Below are positions 20,366 through 28,208 of a DNA stretch of 64,000 bases, one piece after another (within the stretch, counting starts at the first letter, position 1; each line of letters opens with the position of its first letter). Both the position numbers and the translations under genes were made by a program. The stretch comes from an uncultured Balneola sp. (GTDB lineage Bacteria > Bacteroidota > Rhodothermia > Balneolales > Balneolaceae). The notes beneath the pieces are model-generated. The model ran no database searches and was not told where the DNA came from. It saw only the letters and a program-made list of their open reading frames with translations. The DNA is taken from positions 1-64,000 of the forward strand of contig CAJXQC010000010.1 of assembly GCA_913058495.1 (NCBI GenBank), given 5' to 3'.

Positions 20366-20728
20366 GCTAAAAAATAAAATTTAGTTTGATTGAACCTAAG
20401 CTTAAAAATGAAGCATAGAACTACCCAAATATGTAGTATATGCTGTTTTCAGTGTTGAATATTTACAGTGAACCTTTCAAATGAATCAAAAAGCTAACTG
20501 GAAGCAGGTTTCATGATTAAGGCTTTAAAAAAATTTATGAACACGGTAAAATTAAAGTTGAACTACAGTGAAAAAAATGACTTTAATTCATTCCCATAAA
20601 TTGAATGAGTTTAAATCCATTTTGCCAAAAGTGGGGTGATGGATTACTGATAAGGAAAAAATTAAATTCTCTCTCAGATGGTCTCCGTTGGAGCGAATCT
20701 TTTTTATTGCAATTAGTTCAAATTAAAG
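20366..20728. other. Intergenic stretch without a gene
   Basis: About 360 bp, AT-rich, between the divergent sorting-tail gene and tRNA-Gly. I see no convincing coding frame. It holds a partial copy, at about 20680-20699, of the katG terminator phrase. Promoters for the minus-strand gene presumably lie at the left end but none stands out. Confidence 0.5.
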
Positions 20729-20760
20729 TTGAATTAGAGAGCGAAGGAGCCTTATATTTG
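20729..20760 (+). promoter_or_regulatory. Promoter of tRNA-Gly
   Basis: TTGAAT at 20729-20734 and TATATT at 20753-20758 are separated by 18 bp. The -10 region also fits the Bacteroidota TAnnTTTG pattern (TATATTTG, 20753-20760). The tRNA begins 13 bp downstream, which fits a short leader. Confidence 0.6.
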
Positions 20761-20773
20761 CAGTCCTTCAAAA

Positions 20774-20846
20774 GCGAGAATAGCTCAGTTGGTAGAGCAC
20801 AACCTTGCCAAGGTTGGGGTCGCGAGTTCGAGTCTCGTTTCTCGCT
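20774..20846 (+). tRNA. tRNA-Gly (anticodon GCC)
   Basis: A complete cloverleaf: acceptor GCGAGAA/TTCTCGC, D arm GCTC...GAGC, anticodon stem CAACC/GGTTG with loop TTGCCAA (GCC at 20807-20809), and T arm GCGAG-TTCGAGT-CTCGT. The CCA end is not encoded. It is followed by a strong terminator. A defective second copy lies at 21166-21240, beyond a GIY-YIG gene. Confidence 0.97.
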
Positions 20847-20852
20847 CATTTA

Positions 20853-20885
20853 AAGCCTTTTAGAAAATTCTAAAAGGCTTTTTTT
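20853..20885 (+). terminator. Terminator after tRNA-Gly
   Basis: Stem AAGCCTTTTAGAA/TTCTAAAAGGCTT with a very short loop and a T-run. Nearly the same element follows the defective tRNA copy at 21244-21278, so tRNA and terminator were duplicated together. Confidence 0.9.
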
Positions 20886-20895
20886 ATTTTATAGA

Positions 20896-21168
20896 ATGAA
20901 GTCCCATCAAACCTATATCATTTTTAGCGAAACTAAAGACAAATATTATATTGGTTCAACTTCTGTTGGTACAGGCTTAAGAGTGGAAAGACATAATAAA
21001 GCCTGGACAGTATCGACTAGATCAGGAATTCCTTGGATATTGAAATATGTAAAAAGTTTTGGTTCAAAATCTGAAGCTATAAAATGGGAACGCTTTATTA
21101 AAAAACAAAAAAGCAGAAAATTTATTGAAAAACTCATCGAATCTGATGAGAATGAATTTATTCAGTAG
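20896..21168 (+). CDS. GIY-YIG nuclease family protein (URI-type), inserted at tRNA-Gly
   Basis: A 90-residue stand-alone GIY-YIG nuclease domain. The GIY motif appears as TYII (6-9) and the YIG motif as YYIGST (17-22). The catalytic arginine/histidine strand is LRVERHN (28-34), and the C-terminal SEAIKWERFIKKQKSRKFIEKL helix carries the metal-binding Glu. It starts 50 bp after tRNA-Gly. Its TAG stop (21166-21168) is the TAG of the D-arm region of the second, broken tRNA copy. The gene therefore lies exactly between two tRNA-terminator units, which looks like an insertion or duplication mediated at the tRNA gene. Such small GIY-YIG proteins are common in Bacteroidota genomes and their roles are poorly known. 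Confidence 0.85.
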   Translation: MKSHQTYIIFSETKDKYYIGSTSVGTGLRVERHNKAWTVSTRSGIPWILKYVKSFGSKSEAIKWERFIKKQKSRKFIEKLIESDENEFIQ

Positions 21169-21240
21169 CTCAGTTGGTAGAGCACAACCTTGCCAAGGTT
21201 GGGGACGTCCCGAAGTTTCGGGAAGTCTCGTTTCTCGCTC
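21166..21240 (+). pseudogene. Defective second tRNA-Gly copy
   Basis: From 21166 to 21204 it matches tRNA-Gly(GCC) exactly through the D and anticodon arms, and the final ~17 nt (GTCTCGTTTCTCGCTC) also match. The 5' acceptor strand is missing, replaced by the end of the GIY-YIG gene. The T-arm is replaced by a 7-bp palindrome, TCCCGAA-GT-TTCGGGA. It cannot fold a normal acceptor or T arm, so I call it a pseudogene. Confidence 0.85.
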
Positions 21241-21243
21241 ATT

Positions 21244-21278
21244 TAAAGCCTTTTAGAATTTTCTAAAAGGCTTTTTTT
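21244..21278 (+). terminator. Terminator after the tRNA-Gly pseudogene
   Basis: A near-identical copy of the terminator at 20853-20885 (AAGCCTTTTAGAA/TTCTAAAAGGCTT plus T-run). It would end the GIY-YIG transcript. Confidence 0.85.
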
Positions 21279-21441
21279 ATGTCTGATGTTTTAGCAAGCT
21301 AAAGATTGGGGGATTTGCCTGAAATATCGGTCTGACGGCTTGAGTCCGACGGATCGAAACCCGTTTATGGCACGAAGGATTTCCATCAACGGCATATCCA
21401 TCAGATGAAAATTTCTGATAGTAATCTGAAATCTATATTTC

Positions 21442-22140
21442 CTAAGATTCTTTTTCCTCCGCTCTCATCTTCTGGCACTCACAGTTGATTCCATATTCCT
21501 CACAAAGTGGATGATCAGGAGCTGACGAAATCCTTGCTTTACAAGGTCCCCGGCCGTGGTGGATCATAAGGTGTGAGAGATCAGTCCAGTTTTCCTGAGG
21601 GATTAATGCCATCAGATCACGTTCGATCTTGTCTGTATTTGATTTGTGCTTCGTCAATCCAAACCTGTTAGAAAAGCGTTTAACGTGCGTATCAACTACC
21701 ACACCTGCATTAATTCCAAATGCATTACCCAGTACAACATTAGCTGTTTTACGAGCAGCTCCACGGAGTTTTAAAAGATCATCCATATTCTGTGGAACCT
21801 TGCCATCAAACTCTTCCGCTAAAATTGTGGAGGTTTCTTTTAATGATTTCGCTTTATTTCTGAAGAAACCGGTTGTTCTTACCAATTCTTCCAGATCTTC
21901 AATGGGTGCATCTTTCATTAATTCCGGAGTTGGATAGAGCTCAAATAATTCAGGAGTTACTTTATTTACCCGAACGTCGGTGCATTGTGCACTTAAAATA
22001 GTAGCGATCAACAGCTCAAAAGGATTTCGGTGATCTAATTCACACTCCGGATCAGGGTAATAAGTATAGAGTTCATGTAAGATCTTTTGAGCTCGTTCTT
22101 TTTGCTTCTTTGTTTTTCTTGGAAGTTTTTGCTTCGACAT
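21442..22140 (-). CDS. nth: Endonuclease III
   Basis: A DNA glycosylase/AP lyase for oxidised pyrimidines in base excision repair, 232 residues. The helix-hairpin-helix carries the catalytic Lys (LRGAARKTANVVL) and the catalytic Asp is in GVVVDTHVKRFSNR. The C-terminal four cysteines that should bind a 4Fe-4S cluster are present in number, but their spacing is Cx12Cx6CxC (from GPCKAR to NCECQK). The textbook spacing is Cx6Cx2Cx5C. The frame is clean across this region, so a frameshift is unlikely. The cluster may be rearranged or absent. A lysine-rich N-terminus (LPRKTKKQKERA) is extra. Confidence 0.93.
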   Translation of the reverse strand: MSKQKLPRKTKKQKERAQKILHELYTYYPDPECELDHRNPFELLIATILSAQCTDVRVNKVTPELFELYPTPELMKDAPIEDLEELVRTTGFFRNKAKSLKETSTILAEEFDGKVPQNMDDLLKLRGAARKTANVVLGNAFGINAGVVVDTHVKRFSNRFGLTKHKSNTDKIERDLMALIPQENWTDLSHLMIHHGRGPCKARISSAPDHPLCEEYGINCECQKMRAEEKES

Positions 22141-22260
22141 GTATAAATTTCTTTAAAGCTTAGTTCAATTCAGATTTCAACCAGAATACAATATTAGGTC
22201 ATTCCTGTATATGTTAGGTAATTTGATGACAAAATTTCTTTATACCAACCTCAATATTGT

Positions 22261-22297
22261 AAGCAGGTCATCCCGAATTTATTTCGGGATCTTACGT
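22261..22297. repeat. REP-like hairpin, left arm of cassette
   Basis: GTAAG...CTTAC brackets a TCCCGAA/TTCGGGA hairpin. The core 22268-22294 is a 27-bp inverted match, with 2 mismatches, to 22562-22588. The two copies enclose a broken GIY-YIG gene. Confidence 0.75.
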
Positions 22298-22320
22298 AAA
22301 GGCTTTTAGTCTGTTCTTGT

Positions 22321-22525
22321 TTACCATCCTCTTAAGGTGTCATACCAATCCTCTAACGTTGGATTGTTTTGCTTTTCCAGATTCCATTTCCACTGTTTAT
22401 GCCAATTCTTTAGTTGTTTCTCCCAATGTATGTTTCCACACTCTTGAATGAATGTTACTGGCAACTCCGATATAAATCGTAGTTCTTCGATAGTTAGTAA
22501 GAAAGTACATATAGCCTTTATTCAT
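22321..22525 (-). pseudogene. Broken GIY-YIG nuclease gene
   Basis: On the minus strand an ATG at 22525 opens MNKGYMYFLTNYRRTTIYIGVASN followed by IHSRVWKHTLGE, the GIY-YIG core. The reading frame then shifts, and the family's C-terminal signature continues in another frame: KQLKNWHKQWKWN, then NNPTLEDWYDTLRGW and a stop. The middle of the domain, about 25 residues that normally carry the catalytic Glu helix, is deleted. It is enclosed by inverted REP-like hairpins at 22261-22297 and 22562-22588. It is a different GIY-YIG subgroup from the gene at 20896. Confidence 0.85.
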
Positions 22526-22561
22526 AGTAAGTAAGACTGTTTCAAGAGCAATTCCTTACAA

Positions 22562-22588
22562 AGATCCCGAAACAAGTTCGGGATGACC
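22562..22588. repeat. REP-like hairpin, right arm of cassette
   Basis: This is the inverted copy of 22268-22294 (25 of 27 positions). It is itself a TCCCGAA...TTCGGGA hairpin. Confidence 0.75.
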
Positions 22589-22653
22589 CTATATATTTTA
22601 CCGTTCAAAAACTGTCATCGAATTAGCTAACATCTACAATCCCTGTGAAGGTA

Positions 22654-22691
22654 GGAATCCGGATCTAGCTTTTAATACAAATCTGGATTCC
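22654..22691. repeat. Short palindromic repeat
   Basis: Arms GGAATCCGGAT (22654-22664) and ATCTGGATTCC (22681-22691) pair at 10 of 11 positions around a 16-nt loop. It lies in the otherwise gene-free stretch before the MFS gene. No T-tract follows, so it is unlikely to be a terminator. Confidence 0.5.
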
Positions 22692-22807
22692 GGGCATACG
22701 CCGCGGAATGACTTTGAATTTCATTCTAATTCAATTTCAGGTTCTAAACATAAAGATTGTACCATAGATAAGGAACTTATGTGAAATATAGTTTCTAAAT
22801 TCCCGCC

Positions 22808-24061
22808 ATGAATTATTCCGGTAAAAATAACCGCCCTGATATTTATGCATTAATAGCTCTGCTTACTTTGATGCTGATCTATATTTGTAGTTTTGTAGAC
22901 AGACAGATCATTGCAGTGCTTGCATCACAGATAAGAGTAGATCTGAATTTTTCGAATACTCAAGTGGGTATTCTTTACGGACCTGCTTTTTCTCTGGTAT
23001 ACGCTTTCTGTGGAATCTTTATGGGAAGAATGGCGGACCGCTTTTCAAGAAAATATATAATCCTGTCCGGTTTGTTGATCTGGAGTATGATGACCTTTGC
23101 GAGCGGTTTTGCGAACTCCTTTGCTTTCCTTGTTTCTGCAAGATTTGCAATTGGAGTTAGTCAGTCTGCATTAAGTCCGTCGGTGTATTCACTATTAGCA
23201 GATTATTTTAAGCCAAAACACAGAGCACGAGTTTTTTCGGTGTACGCTTCGGGAATCTTCATCGGTGTTGGACTTTCTTTTTTGATAGGAGGAACTATTG
23301 CTGAAAACTACGACTGGCGGATCGCATTAAAATCAGTTGGTTTACCCGGAGTTGGTTTAGCAGTTCTCGGATATTTTTTATTGAAAGAACCATCCAGAGA
23401 AAAGTCGGAAAAAGGGGAAACTCTGGATCAAAGCTTTATTGAAGTACTATCATTTATTCTAAAAAAGCCAACCGTTAGATATCACCTGATTGGATTTTCA
23501 TTGTTGGCGCTAAGCGGATATTCTATTTTGGCTTTTATCGGAACCATATTAACGGATGTATTCGATTCCTCTAACCTGATCAGTAGCTATGGTTGGTTTA
23601 TGTTTGCTACCGGAGTCAGTGTTAATCTTTCAGGTTGGATGGCTGATAAACTGGCATTGAAGTTCGGTGAGGAAAAGAGATTTATATCCGGAATAGTAGC
23701 AGCGCTCGGAGGGTTGCCATTTTATTATTTTGGGTTATTTGCTGAAACTGCTCTAATGGGATTGATACTGATAGGAATAGCGAATGTAATTTCGTCATCC
23801 TACAATGGTGTTGCTGCAGCATTAATTCAGGATTTTGTGGGTTCAAAAATGCGAGGAGTTGCCGGATCTATTTATCTGTTTGTGGTAAGTATTGTCGGGT
23901 TTGGGATTGGTCCACCGGTAACGGGTTGGTTGATGGATCATATTTTTACCGGAGCAAAAGGTCCTTCTCAGGCTATGTTCTCGGTATTTCTTGTATGCGG
24001 AATACTTGCTACACTTTCCTTTCTGAAGGCTATGAAAAGTTTTGCAGAAGATAAGGTTTAA
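22808..24061 (+). CDS. MFS transporter, spinster-like
   Basis: A 417-residue major facilitator protein with twelve predicted helices. Helix 1 ends with FVDRQIIAVLASQI, the D-R signature of the spinster/ACS-like subgroup. The A-motif is GRMADRFSRKY (69-79). A second half-motif occurs at WMADKLALKFGEEKR. Substrate is unknown; relatives move organic anions or sphingolipid-like molecules. It is monocistronic and preceded by about 640 bp holding a pseudogene and repeats. Confidence 0.88.
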   Translation: MNYSGKNNRPDIYALIALLTLMLIYICSFVDRQIIAVLASQIRVDLNFSNTQVGILYGPAFSLVYAFCGIFMGRMADRFSRKYIILSGLLIWSMMTFASGFANSFAFLVSARFAIGVSQSALSPSVYSLLADYFKPKHRARVFSVYASGIFIGVGLSFLIGGTIAENYDWRIALKSVGLPGVGLAVLGYFLLKEPSREKSEKGETLDQSFIEVLSFILKKPTVRYHLIGFSLLALSGYSILAFIGTILTDVFDSSNLISSYGWFMFATGVSVNLSGWMADKLALKFGEEKRFISGIVAALGGLPFYYFGLFAETALMGLILIGIANVISSSYNGVAAALIQDFVGSKMRGVAGSIYLFVVSIVGFGIGPPVTGWLMDHIFTGAKGPSQAMFSVFLVCGILATLSFLKAMKSFAEDKV

Positions 24062-24143
24062 CAAAGGCTGTTTCAGTTATTAAACAAGTCTTTCAAATGC
24101 GAGATTGAGTTCATAATCTACTTAAAATTGAACAGCTGAATAT

Positions 24144-24635
24144 TTATTCGGTAGACAAAAGATTGATCTGAAAGATGATGTTGCTATAAGGAGGAATTCC
24201 TTCAGCCCCATTTTTACCATACGCATATCCTGACGGCACAAATAACGTAATCGCCCCTCCTTCATTAATTTTTGGGATGCCTATCTGCCATCCAACAATG
24301 AGTTCATCCAAAGAATACGAAACAGGTTCTTTTTTTAAATCGATTACTTTGCCGCTAAGAAGTTTTCCCAGATAAGTAATCGAAACTCTGCTACAGGGAT
24401 TTACAGGTTTTCCTGTTCCTTTTTTATTAATTATATAACGAATACCTGTGCTGTCAGTTTGAGCGTCTATATTGTTTTCAGATAAATACTCGTCAATAAT
24501 TTCAATGTCAGTTTCAAGTGTGCTTTGATCAGTTTTAAGATCGATGGAACCATCACAAATATTTTTTTTAATGCAGGTATTCGGAACCAGAATTATCGAA
24601 AGCAGAGGTAGTATCAGAGCTTTTTTAAAGATCAT
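24144..24635 (-). CDS. FKBP-type peptidyl-prolyl isomerase, exported
   Basis: A 163-residue protein with a hydrophobic N-terminus (ALILPLLSIILVP) and an FKBP domain (about 60-163). Diagnostic pieces are VSITYLGKLLSGKVID, VGWQIGIPKINEGGAITLFVPSGYAYG and IPPYSNIIFQINLL. It probably assists folding in the periplasm. The Cys after the leader (NTC) is a poor lipobox, so secretion or an N-terminal anchor is as likely as lipidation. Confidence 0.85.
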   Translation of the reverse strand: MIFKKALILPLLSIILVPNTCIKKNICDGSIDLKTDQSTLETDIEIIDEYLSENNIDAQTDSTGIRYIINKKGTGKPVNPCSRVSITYLGKLLSGKVIDLKKEPVSYSLDELIVGWQIGIPKINEGGAITLFVPSGYAYGKNGAEGIPPYSNIIFQINLLSTE

Positions 24636-24695
24636 GAAGTAAAGTGAAATTTTGTACTGAAATTAAGAAGGTTTGTAGAACAATGATAAAGGTTA

Positions 24696-26117
24696 TTATA
24701 CTTCGCTCAACGCCTCATTCAAAGCTTGCAAGCTCTTTTTAGCATCTCCGAAGAACATTTGGTTTTTTTCTGTATAAAATAATGGGTTATCAATACCTGC
24801 ATAACCAAAACTCAAACTTCGCTTAAAGACGATCGTTCGCTTGGCTTCGTCCACATTCAGAATGGGCATTCCATAGATGGGACTTCCCGGCGAGGTTTTT
24901 GCCATGGGATTTACAACATCATTTGCTCCGATCACCAACACAACATCCGTAGATGCAAATTCTGGATTGATCTGATCCATATCATACAATTGATCATAAG
25001 GAACATCAGCTTCAGCTAATAATACATTCATATGACCCGGCATTCTTCCAGCAACCGGATGAATTCCATACTTCACCTGTACTCCGCGTTCTTCCAGTTT
25101 AGTAGCTACTTCTTTGATGATGTGTTGAGCCTGAGCTACAGCCAATCCATAACCGGGTACAATCACAACTTTGGATGCATAAGCAACCTGAATGGCAAGA
25201 TCCGCAGCTGAAGTTTCTCTAACTGTTTTGTCACCATCAGACCCTGAGTCTTTTTCTGAAGATGAACCTCCGCCAAAACTTCCGAATACAACATTGAAGA
25301 GTGAACGATTCATTGCTTTACACATGACCTGAGTAAGAATTAAACCGGCAGCGCCTACTAGAGCACCTGAAACTATGAGTAAGTTATTTCCGATCACAAA
25401 GCCAGCCATAGAAGCGGCAAGTCCCGAATAGGAGTTCAGTAAAGAAATTACCACCGGCATATCAGCTCCGCCAATTGGCAAGACCGATGTAATTCCTATT
25501 AAAAGAGACAGACCAAGTATGATCCAAAAAATAGTTTGATTTGCAGGATCATAAGTAAAAACACCGATCAAGACTACAACTCCAATCATAGAAGCAATGT
25601 TGATGAAGTTGAACCCGGGAAAAGTAATCGATTTTCCTGATATGAAGCCTTTCAGCTTTCCAAACGCAACAAAACTTCCTGTCAAAGTTAGCGCTCCGAT
25701 AAAAATACTAAGACCTGTAGTAACCAGACCAGAAGCTTCCATCACAGAAGGATCAGCATATTTACTGAGTTCTCCCCACGCCACCAAAGCCGAAGCACCA
25801 CCACCAAATCCATTAAAAACTGCAACCAGTTCCGGCATGGCCGTCATGGCAACTTTTTTAGCCAGAATTATTCCTATCAAACTACCTATCAGTACCCCGA
25901 TAATGATCCATTCAAAAGAAACAATTTGTTGATCAAACAGAGTGACGATGATTCCGATCAGCATTCCTGTTGCTGCAAGCTGATTTCCTTTTCGGGCGGT
26001 TGCCGGGGATCCGAGTAATTTCAAACCGCGAATAAAGAAAGCGGTAGCGATCAGATAAATTAGCTGAATAGCATCGGGCAAATAGTTGACAATATAATCC
26101 GGAAGAAACTGACTCAT
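24696..26117 (-). CDS. pntB: NAD(P) transhydrogenase subunit beta
   Basis: The membrane and NADP-binding subunit of proton-translocating transhydrogenase, which makes NADPH from NADH using the proton gradient. At 473 residues it has about nine membrane helices, a linker (SSSEKDSGSDGDKTV) and a C-terminal NADP domain. The latter shows VIVPGYGLAVAQAQH, HPVAGRMPGHMNVLLAEADVPYD and GANDVVNP. Its ATG overlaps the TGA of pntAB by 4 bp. Confidence 0.96.
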   Translation of the reverse strand: MSQFLPDYIVNYLPDAIQLIYLIATAFFIRGLKLLGSPATARKGNQLAATGMLIGIIVTLFDQQIVSFEWIIIGVLIGSLIGIILAKKVAMTAMPELVAVFNGFGGGASALVAWGELSKYADPSVMEASGLVTTGLSIFIGALTLTGSFVAFGKLKGFISGKSITFPGFNFINIASMIGVVVLIGVFTYDPANQTIFWIILGLSLLIGITSVLPIGGADMPVVISLLNSYSGLAASMAGFVIGNNLLIVSGALVGAAGLILTQVMCKAMNRSLFNVVFGSFGGGSSSEKDSGSDGDKTVRETSAADLAIQVAYASKVVIVPGYGLAVAQAQHIIKEVATKLEERGVQVKYGIHPVAGRMPGHMNVLLAEADVPYDQLYDMDQINPEFASTDVVLVIGANDVVNPMAKTSPGSPIYGMPILNVDEAKRTIVFKRSLSFGYAGIDNPLFYTEKNQMFFGDAKKSLQALNEALSEV

Positions 26118-26404
26118 TTGTCGTCTCCCTTTTTCTTAAACATCTCCAGCATCCGGTCGGTTACCATAAATCCACCAACCACATTTATTGTAGCAAAAAT
26201 AATTGCTGCTACACCAAGAATCTGAGTAAGCAACCCTCCTTCACCGCCGGTTACAATAAGCGCTCCAACTATGGTAATTCCCGAAATTGCATTAGCTCCC
26301 GACATCAGTGGTGTGTGCAAAGTGGGCGGTACTTTGGAAATCAGCTCAAACCCAATAAAACAGGCGAGAACGAAAATGAATAGAGAAAATATGAGTATGG
26401 ACAT
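26114..26404 (-). CDS. pntAB: NAD(P) transhydrogenase subunit alpha, membrane part (PntAB)
   Basis: A 96-residue protein of about three membrane helices, matching the C-terminal membrane part of PntA, which is a separate gene here. FELISKVPPTLHTPLMSGANAISG is the diagnostic stretch. It overlaps pntB by 4 bp and follows pntAA by 65 bp. The split alpha subunit is usual outside enterobacteria. Confidence 0.95.
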   Translation of the reverse strand: MSILIFSLFIFVLACFIGFELISKVPPTLHTPLMSGANAISGITIVGALIVTGGEGGLLTQILGVAAIIFATINVVGGFMVTDRMLEMFKKKGDDK

Positions 26405-26469
26405 AGTAAGAATATTGAATAACGAACAAGGAATAATGAAAGTCGAACTTCCTTACTCTATGTTTGATG

Positions 26470-27588
26470 TTACTTGAGCATTGGTGAAATAATCTCGCCG
26501 TTATGGGTAATAGTTGTGTTTAGTAGAATTTCATCTTCAAAATCGAAATTTGGCTTTCCATCTTTTAACAGCAGATTCAAAAGAGCCAATATATTTTTTG
26601 AGTAAAGCGTACTTGCGTGGTTTGCCAGTTGACTGGGAAGATTAACAGGTCCAACGATCTTCACTTCATTCACAACTTGCGTAGTTCCTGCTTCAGTAAG
26701 TTCACAGTTTCCTCCATTTTCAGCGGCTAGATCAACAATCACTGAACCGGGTTTCATTTCAGCTACCATTTCTTTGGTAATTAAAAGCGGAGCAGGTCGG
26801 CCGGGAATCAATGCCGTAGTTATAATGATATCCGATTTTTTTGCATGCTGATGGATCAGTTCACGCTGTTTGAGCTTGTCATCTTGGGTAAGTTCTTTCG
26901 CATACCCGCCTTTAGTTTCTGTTTCTTCATCAGATAATTCTACTTCAATAAATTTTGCACCTAAACTTTCTACCTGTTCTTTTACGGCAGGGCGAACGTC
27001 AAAGGCTTCAACAACGGCACCAAGTTTTCTGCAGGTTGCAATAGCTTGTAATCCTGCAACTCCGGCTCCAAGTATCAGAGCTTTGGATGGAGGGATGGTT
27101 CCAGCCGCAGTCATCATCATCGGGAAATATTTGTCGAGCTCATTAGCAGCGATCAATGAAGCTTTATATCCTGCAATTGAACTCATAGAAGAAAGTGCAT
27201 CCATATTCTGAGCTCTGGAAATCCTTGGAATTGCATCCATGCCTAGTGATGAAATTTTATGCTCTTTTAGAAATGAGACAAGATCCGGATTTTGTAGTCC
27301 CCAGATAAAACTGATTAAAACAGCTCCACTTTTAAGTTTATTCAGGTCTTCATCTGAGGGCGTCTGTACTGAAAGTAGTATATCTGCTTTTGCAAGAAGT
27401 TCATCTTTAGAAGCACTAATGGAAGCTCCTTCTTCTTGGTAGAAACTGTCCGGAAAGTTAGAAGCCAGTCCGGCGTCTTTTTCAATCCAAATTTGAAGGT
27501 GGTCATTATTAAGTTTACGAACAACTTCCGGGGATAGAGCAACCCTTTTCTCATGTTTTGCAGTTTCCTTTAATACCGCTAAGATCAA
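26470..27588 (-). CDS. pntAA: NAD(P) transhydrogenase subunit alpha, NAD-binding part (PntAA)
   Basis: A 372-residue soluble NAD(H)-binding subunit related to alanine dehydrogenase. The Rossmann motif is LGAGVAGLQAIATCRKLGA with the acidic tip FDVRP. RISRAQNMDALSSM and the conserved IPGRPAPLLI loop are present. It is first in the pntAA-pntAB-pntB operon. The 65-bp gap to pntAB holds a small AGTAAG/CTTACT-bounded palindromic stretch. The NADPH produced could feed thioredoxin reductase, encoded about 2 kb away. Confidence 0.96.
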   Translation of the reverse strand: MILAVLKETAKHEKRVALSPEVVRKLNNDHLQIWIEKDAGLASNFPDSFYQEEGASISASKDELLAKADILLSVQTPSDEDLNKLKSGAVLISFIWGLQNPDLVSFLKEHKISSLGMDAIPRISRAQNMDALSSMSSIAGYKASLIAANELDKYFPMMMTAAGTIPPSKALILGAGVAGLQAIATCRKLGAVVEAFDVRPAVKEQVESLGAKFIEVELSDEETETKGGYAKELTQDDKLKQRELIHQHAKKSDIIITTALIPGRPAPLLITKEMVAEMKPGSVIVDLAAENGGNCELTEAGTTQVVNEVKIVGPVNLPSQLANHASTLYSKNILALLNLLLKDGKPNFDFEDEILLNTTITHNGEIISPMLK

Positions 27589-27722
27589 ATCTAACCTCCG
27601 CTAATGTTTTCGATCGCAGGTAACATACGAAATGGAACTTTAGGAGAAAATAAATAAAAAAAGGGTTGAATAATTCAAAAAATAATCCATCTTATTATCA
27701 ATTAAAATAAAAGTAATGGGTT

Positions 27723-28208
27723 ATGAGTAAGGTAAGAATCCTGTTCATTCTGGTAAGCATATCTATTATTATTTCTTGTAAGAATAAAAGTGACCCGGAG
27801 AGAGGAACTGAATTTCCGCAAGAGTTTTTAGGAGTTTGGGAGGCAGATCAAACACAGGATCCTGATAACGAAGGAATATTTACTCATTTTAAAAAAGACA
27901 CGGTAACATATTACGGGAGAATAGGCGACGCTGATGATCCTTCCGCTTGCTATTTTACAAGCCCACTTTTTGAAATAGTAGAGTTTGAAGGTGATTTATT
28001 CACATTAAAAGCAATTGGCATCGATGAAGAGGAGGAGCCTTTAGGGGAGCTAACTATTCGTATAGATGGAAACATAATGGAATGGGTTTTCGCTGAAGAC
28101 GATAAAGATCGCTGGAATAGAAGACCAACATTAAGTAATGAAGATCTTATGCCTCCATGTGAGGGTTTTAAAGTAGCAACTTTAAATAATCAAATATTCT
28201 CTCAATGA
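27723..28208 (+). CDS. Small lipoprotein, paralog 1 of 3
   Basis: A 161-residue lipoprotein with leader VRILFILVSISIII and lipobox ISCKNK. The mature part starts with an ExxEFPQEFLGVWEAD-like phrase shared by the next two genes, suggesting a small beta-barrel (lipocalin-like) fold. It ends with a conserved PPCEGFK-type Cys motif. Its stop overlaps the start of paralog 2 by 4 bp (ATGA). Function unknown. Confidence 0.7.
   Translation: MSKVRILFILVSISIIISCKNKSDPERGTEFPQEFLGVWEADQTQDPDNEGIFTHFKKDTVTYYGRIGDADDPSACYFTSPLFEIVEFEGDLFTLKAIGIDEEEEPLGELTIRIDGNIMEWVFAEDDKDRWNRRPTLSNEDLMPPCEGFKVATLNNQIFSQ

Noticed and set aside
20605-20853. Open reading frame running through tRNA-Gly
   Set aside because: It is an artefact: its C-terminal part is the translated tRNA, and there is no ribosome site or family match.
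20774-21278. Integrative element or genomic island using tRNA-Gly as attachment site
   Set aside because: There is no integrase and only one small gene lies between the tRNA copies, so a classical tRNA-targeting island is not supported.
26405-26469. Small inverted AGTAAG/CTTACT stretch in the pnt operon as a terminator
   Set aside because: It has no T-run and sits inside a clear operon; at most it is a relic of a dispersed repeat.
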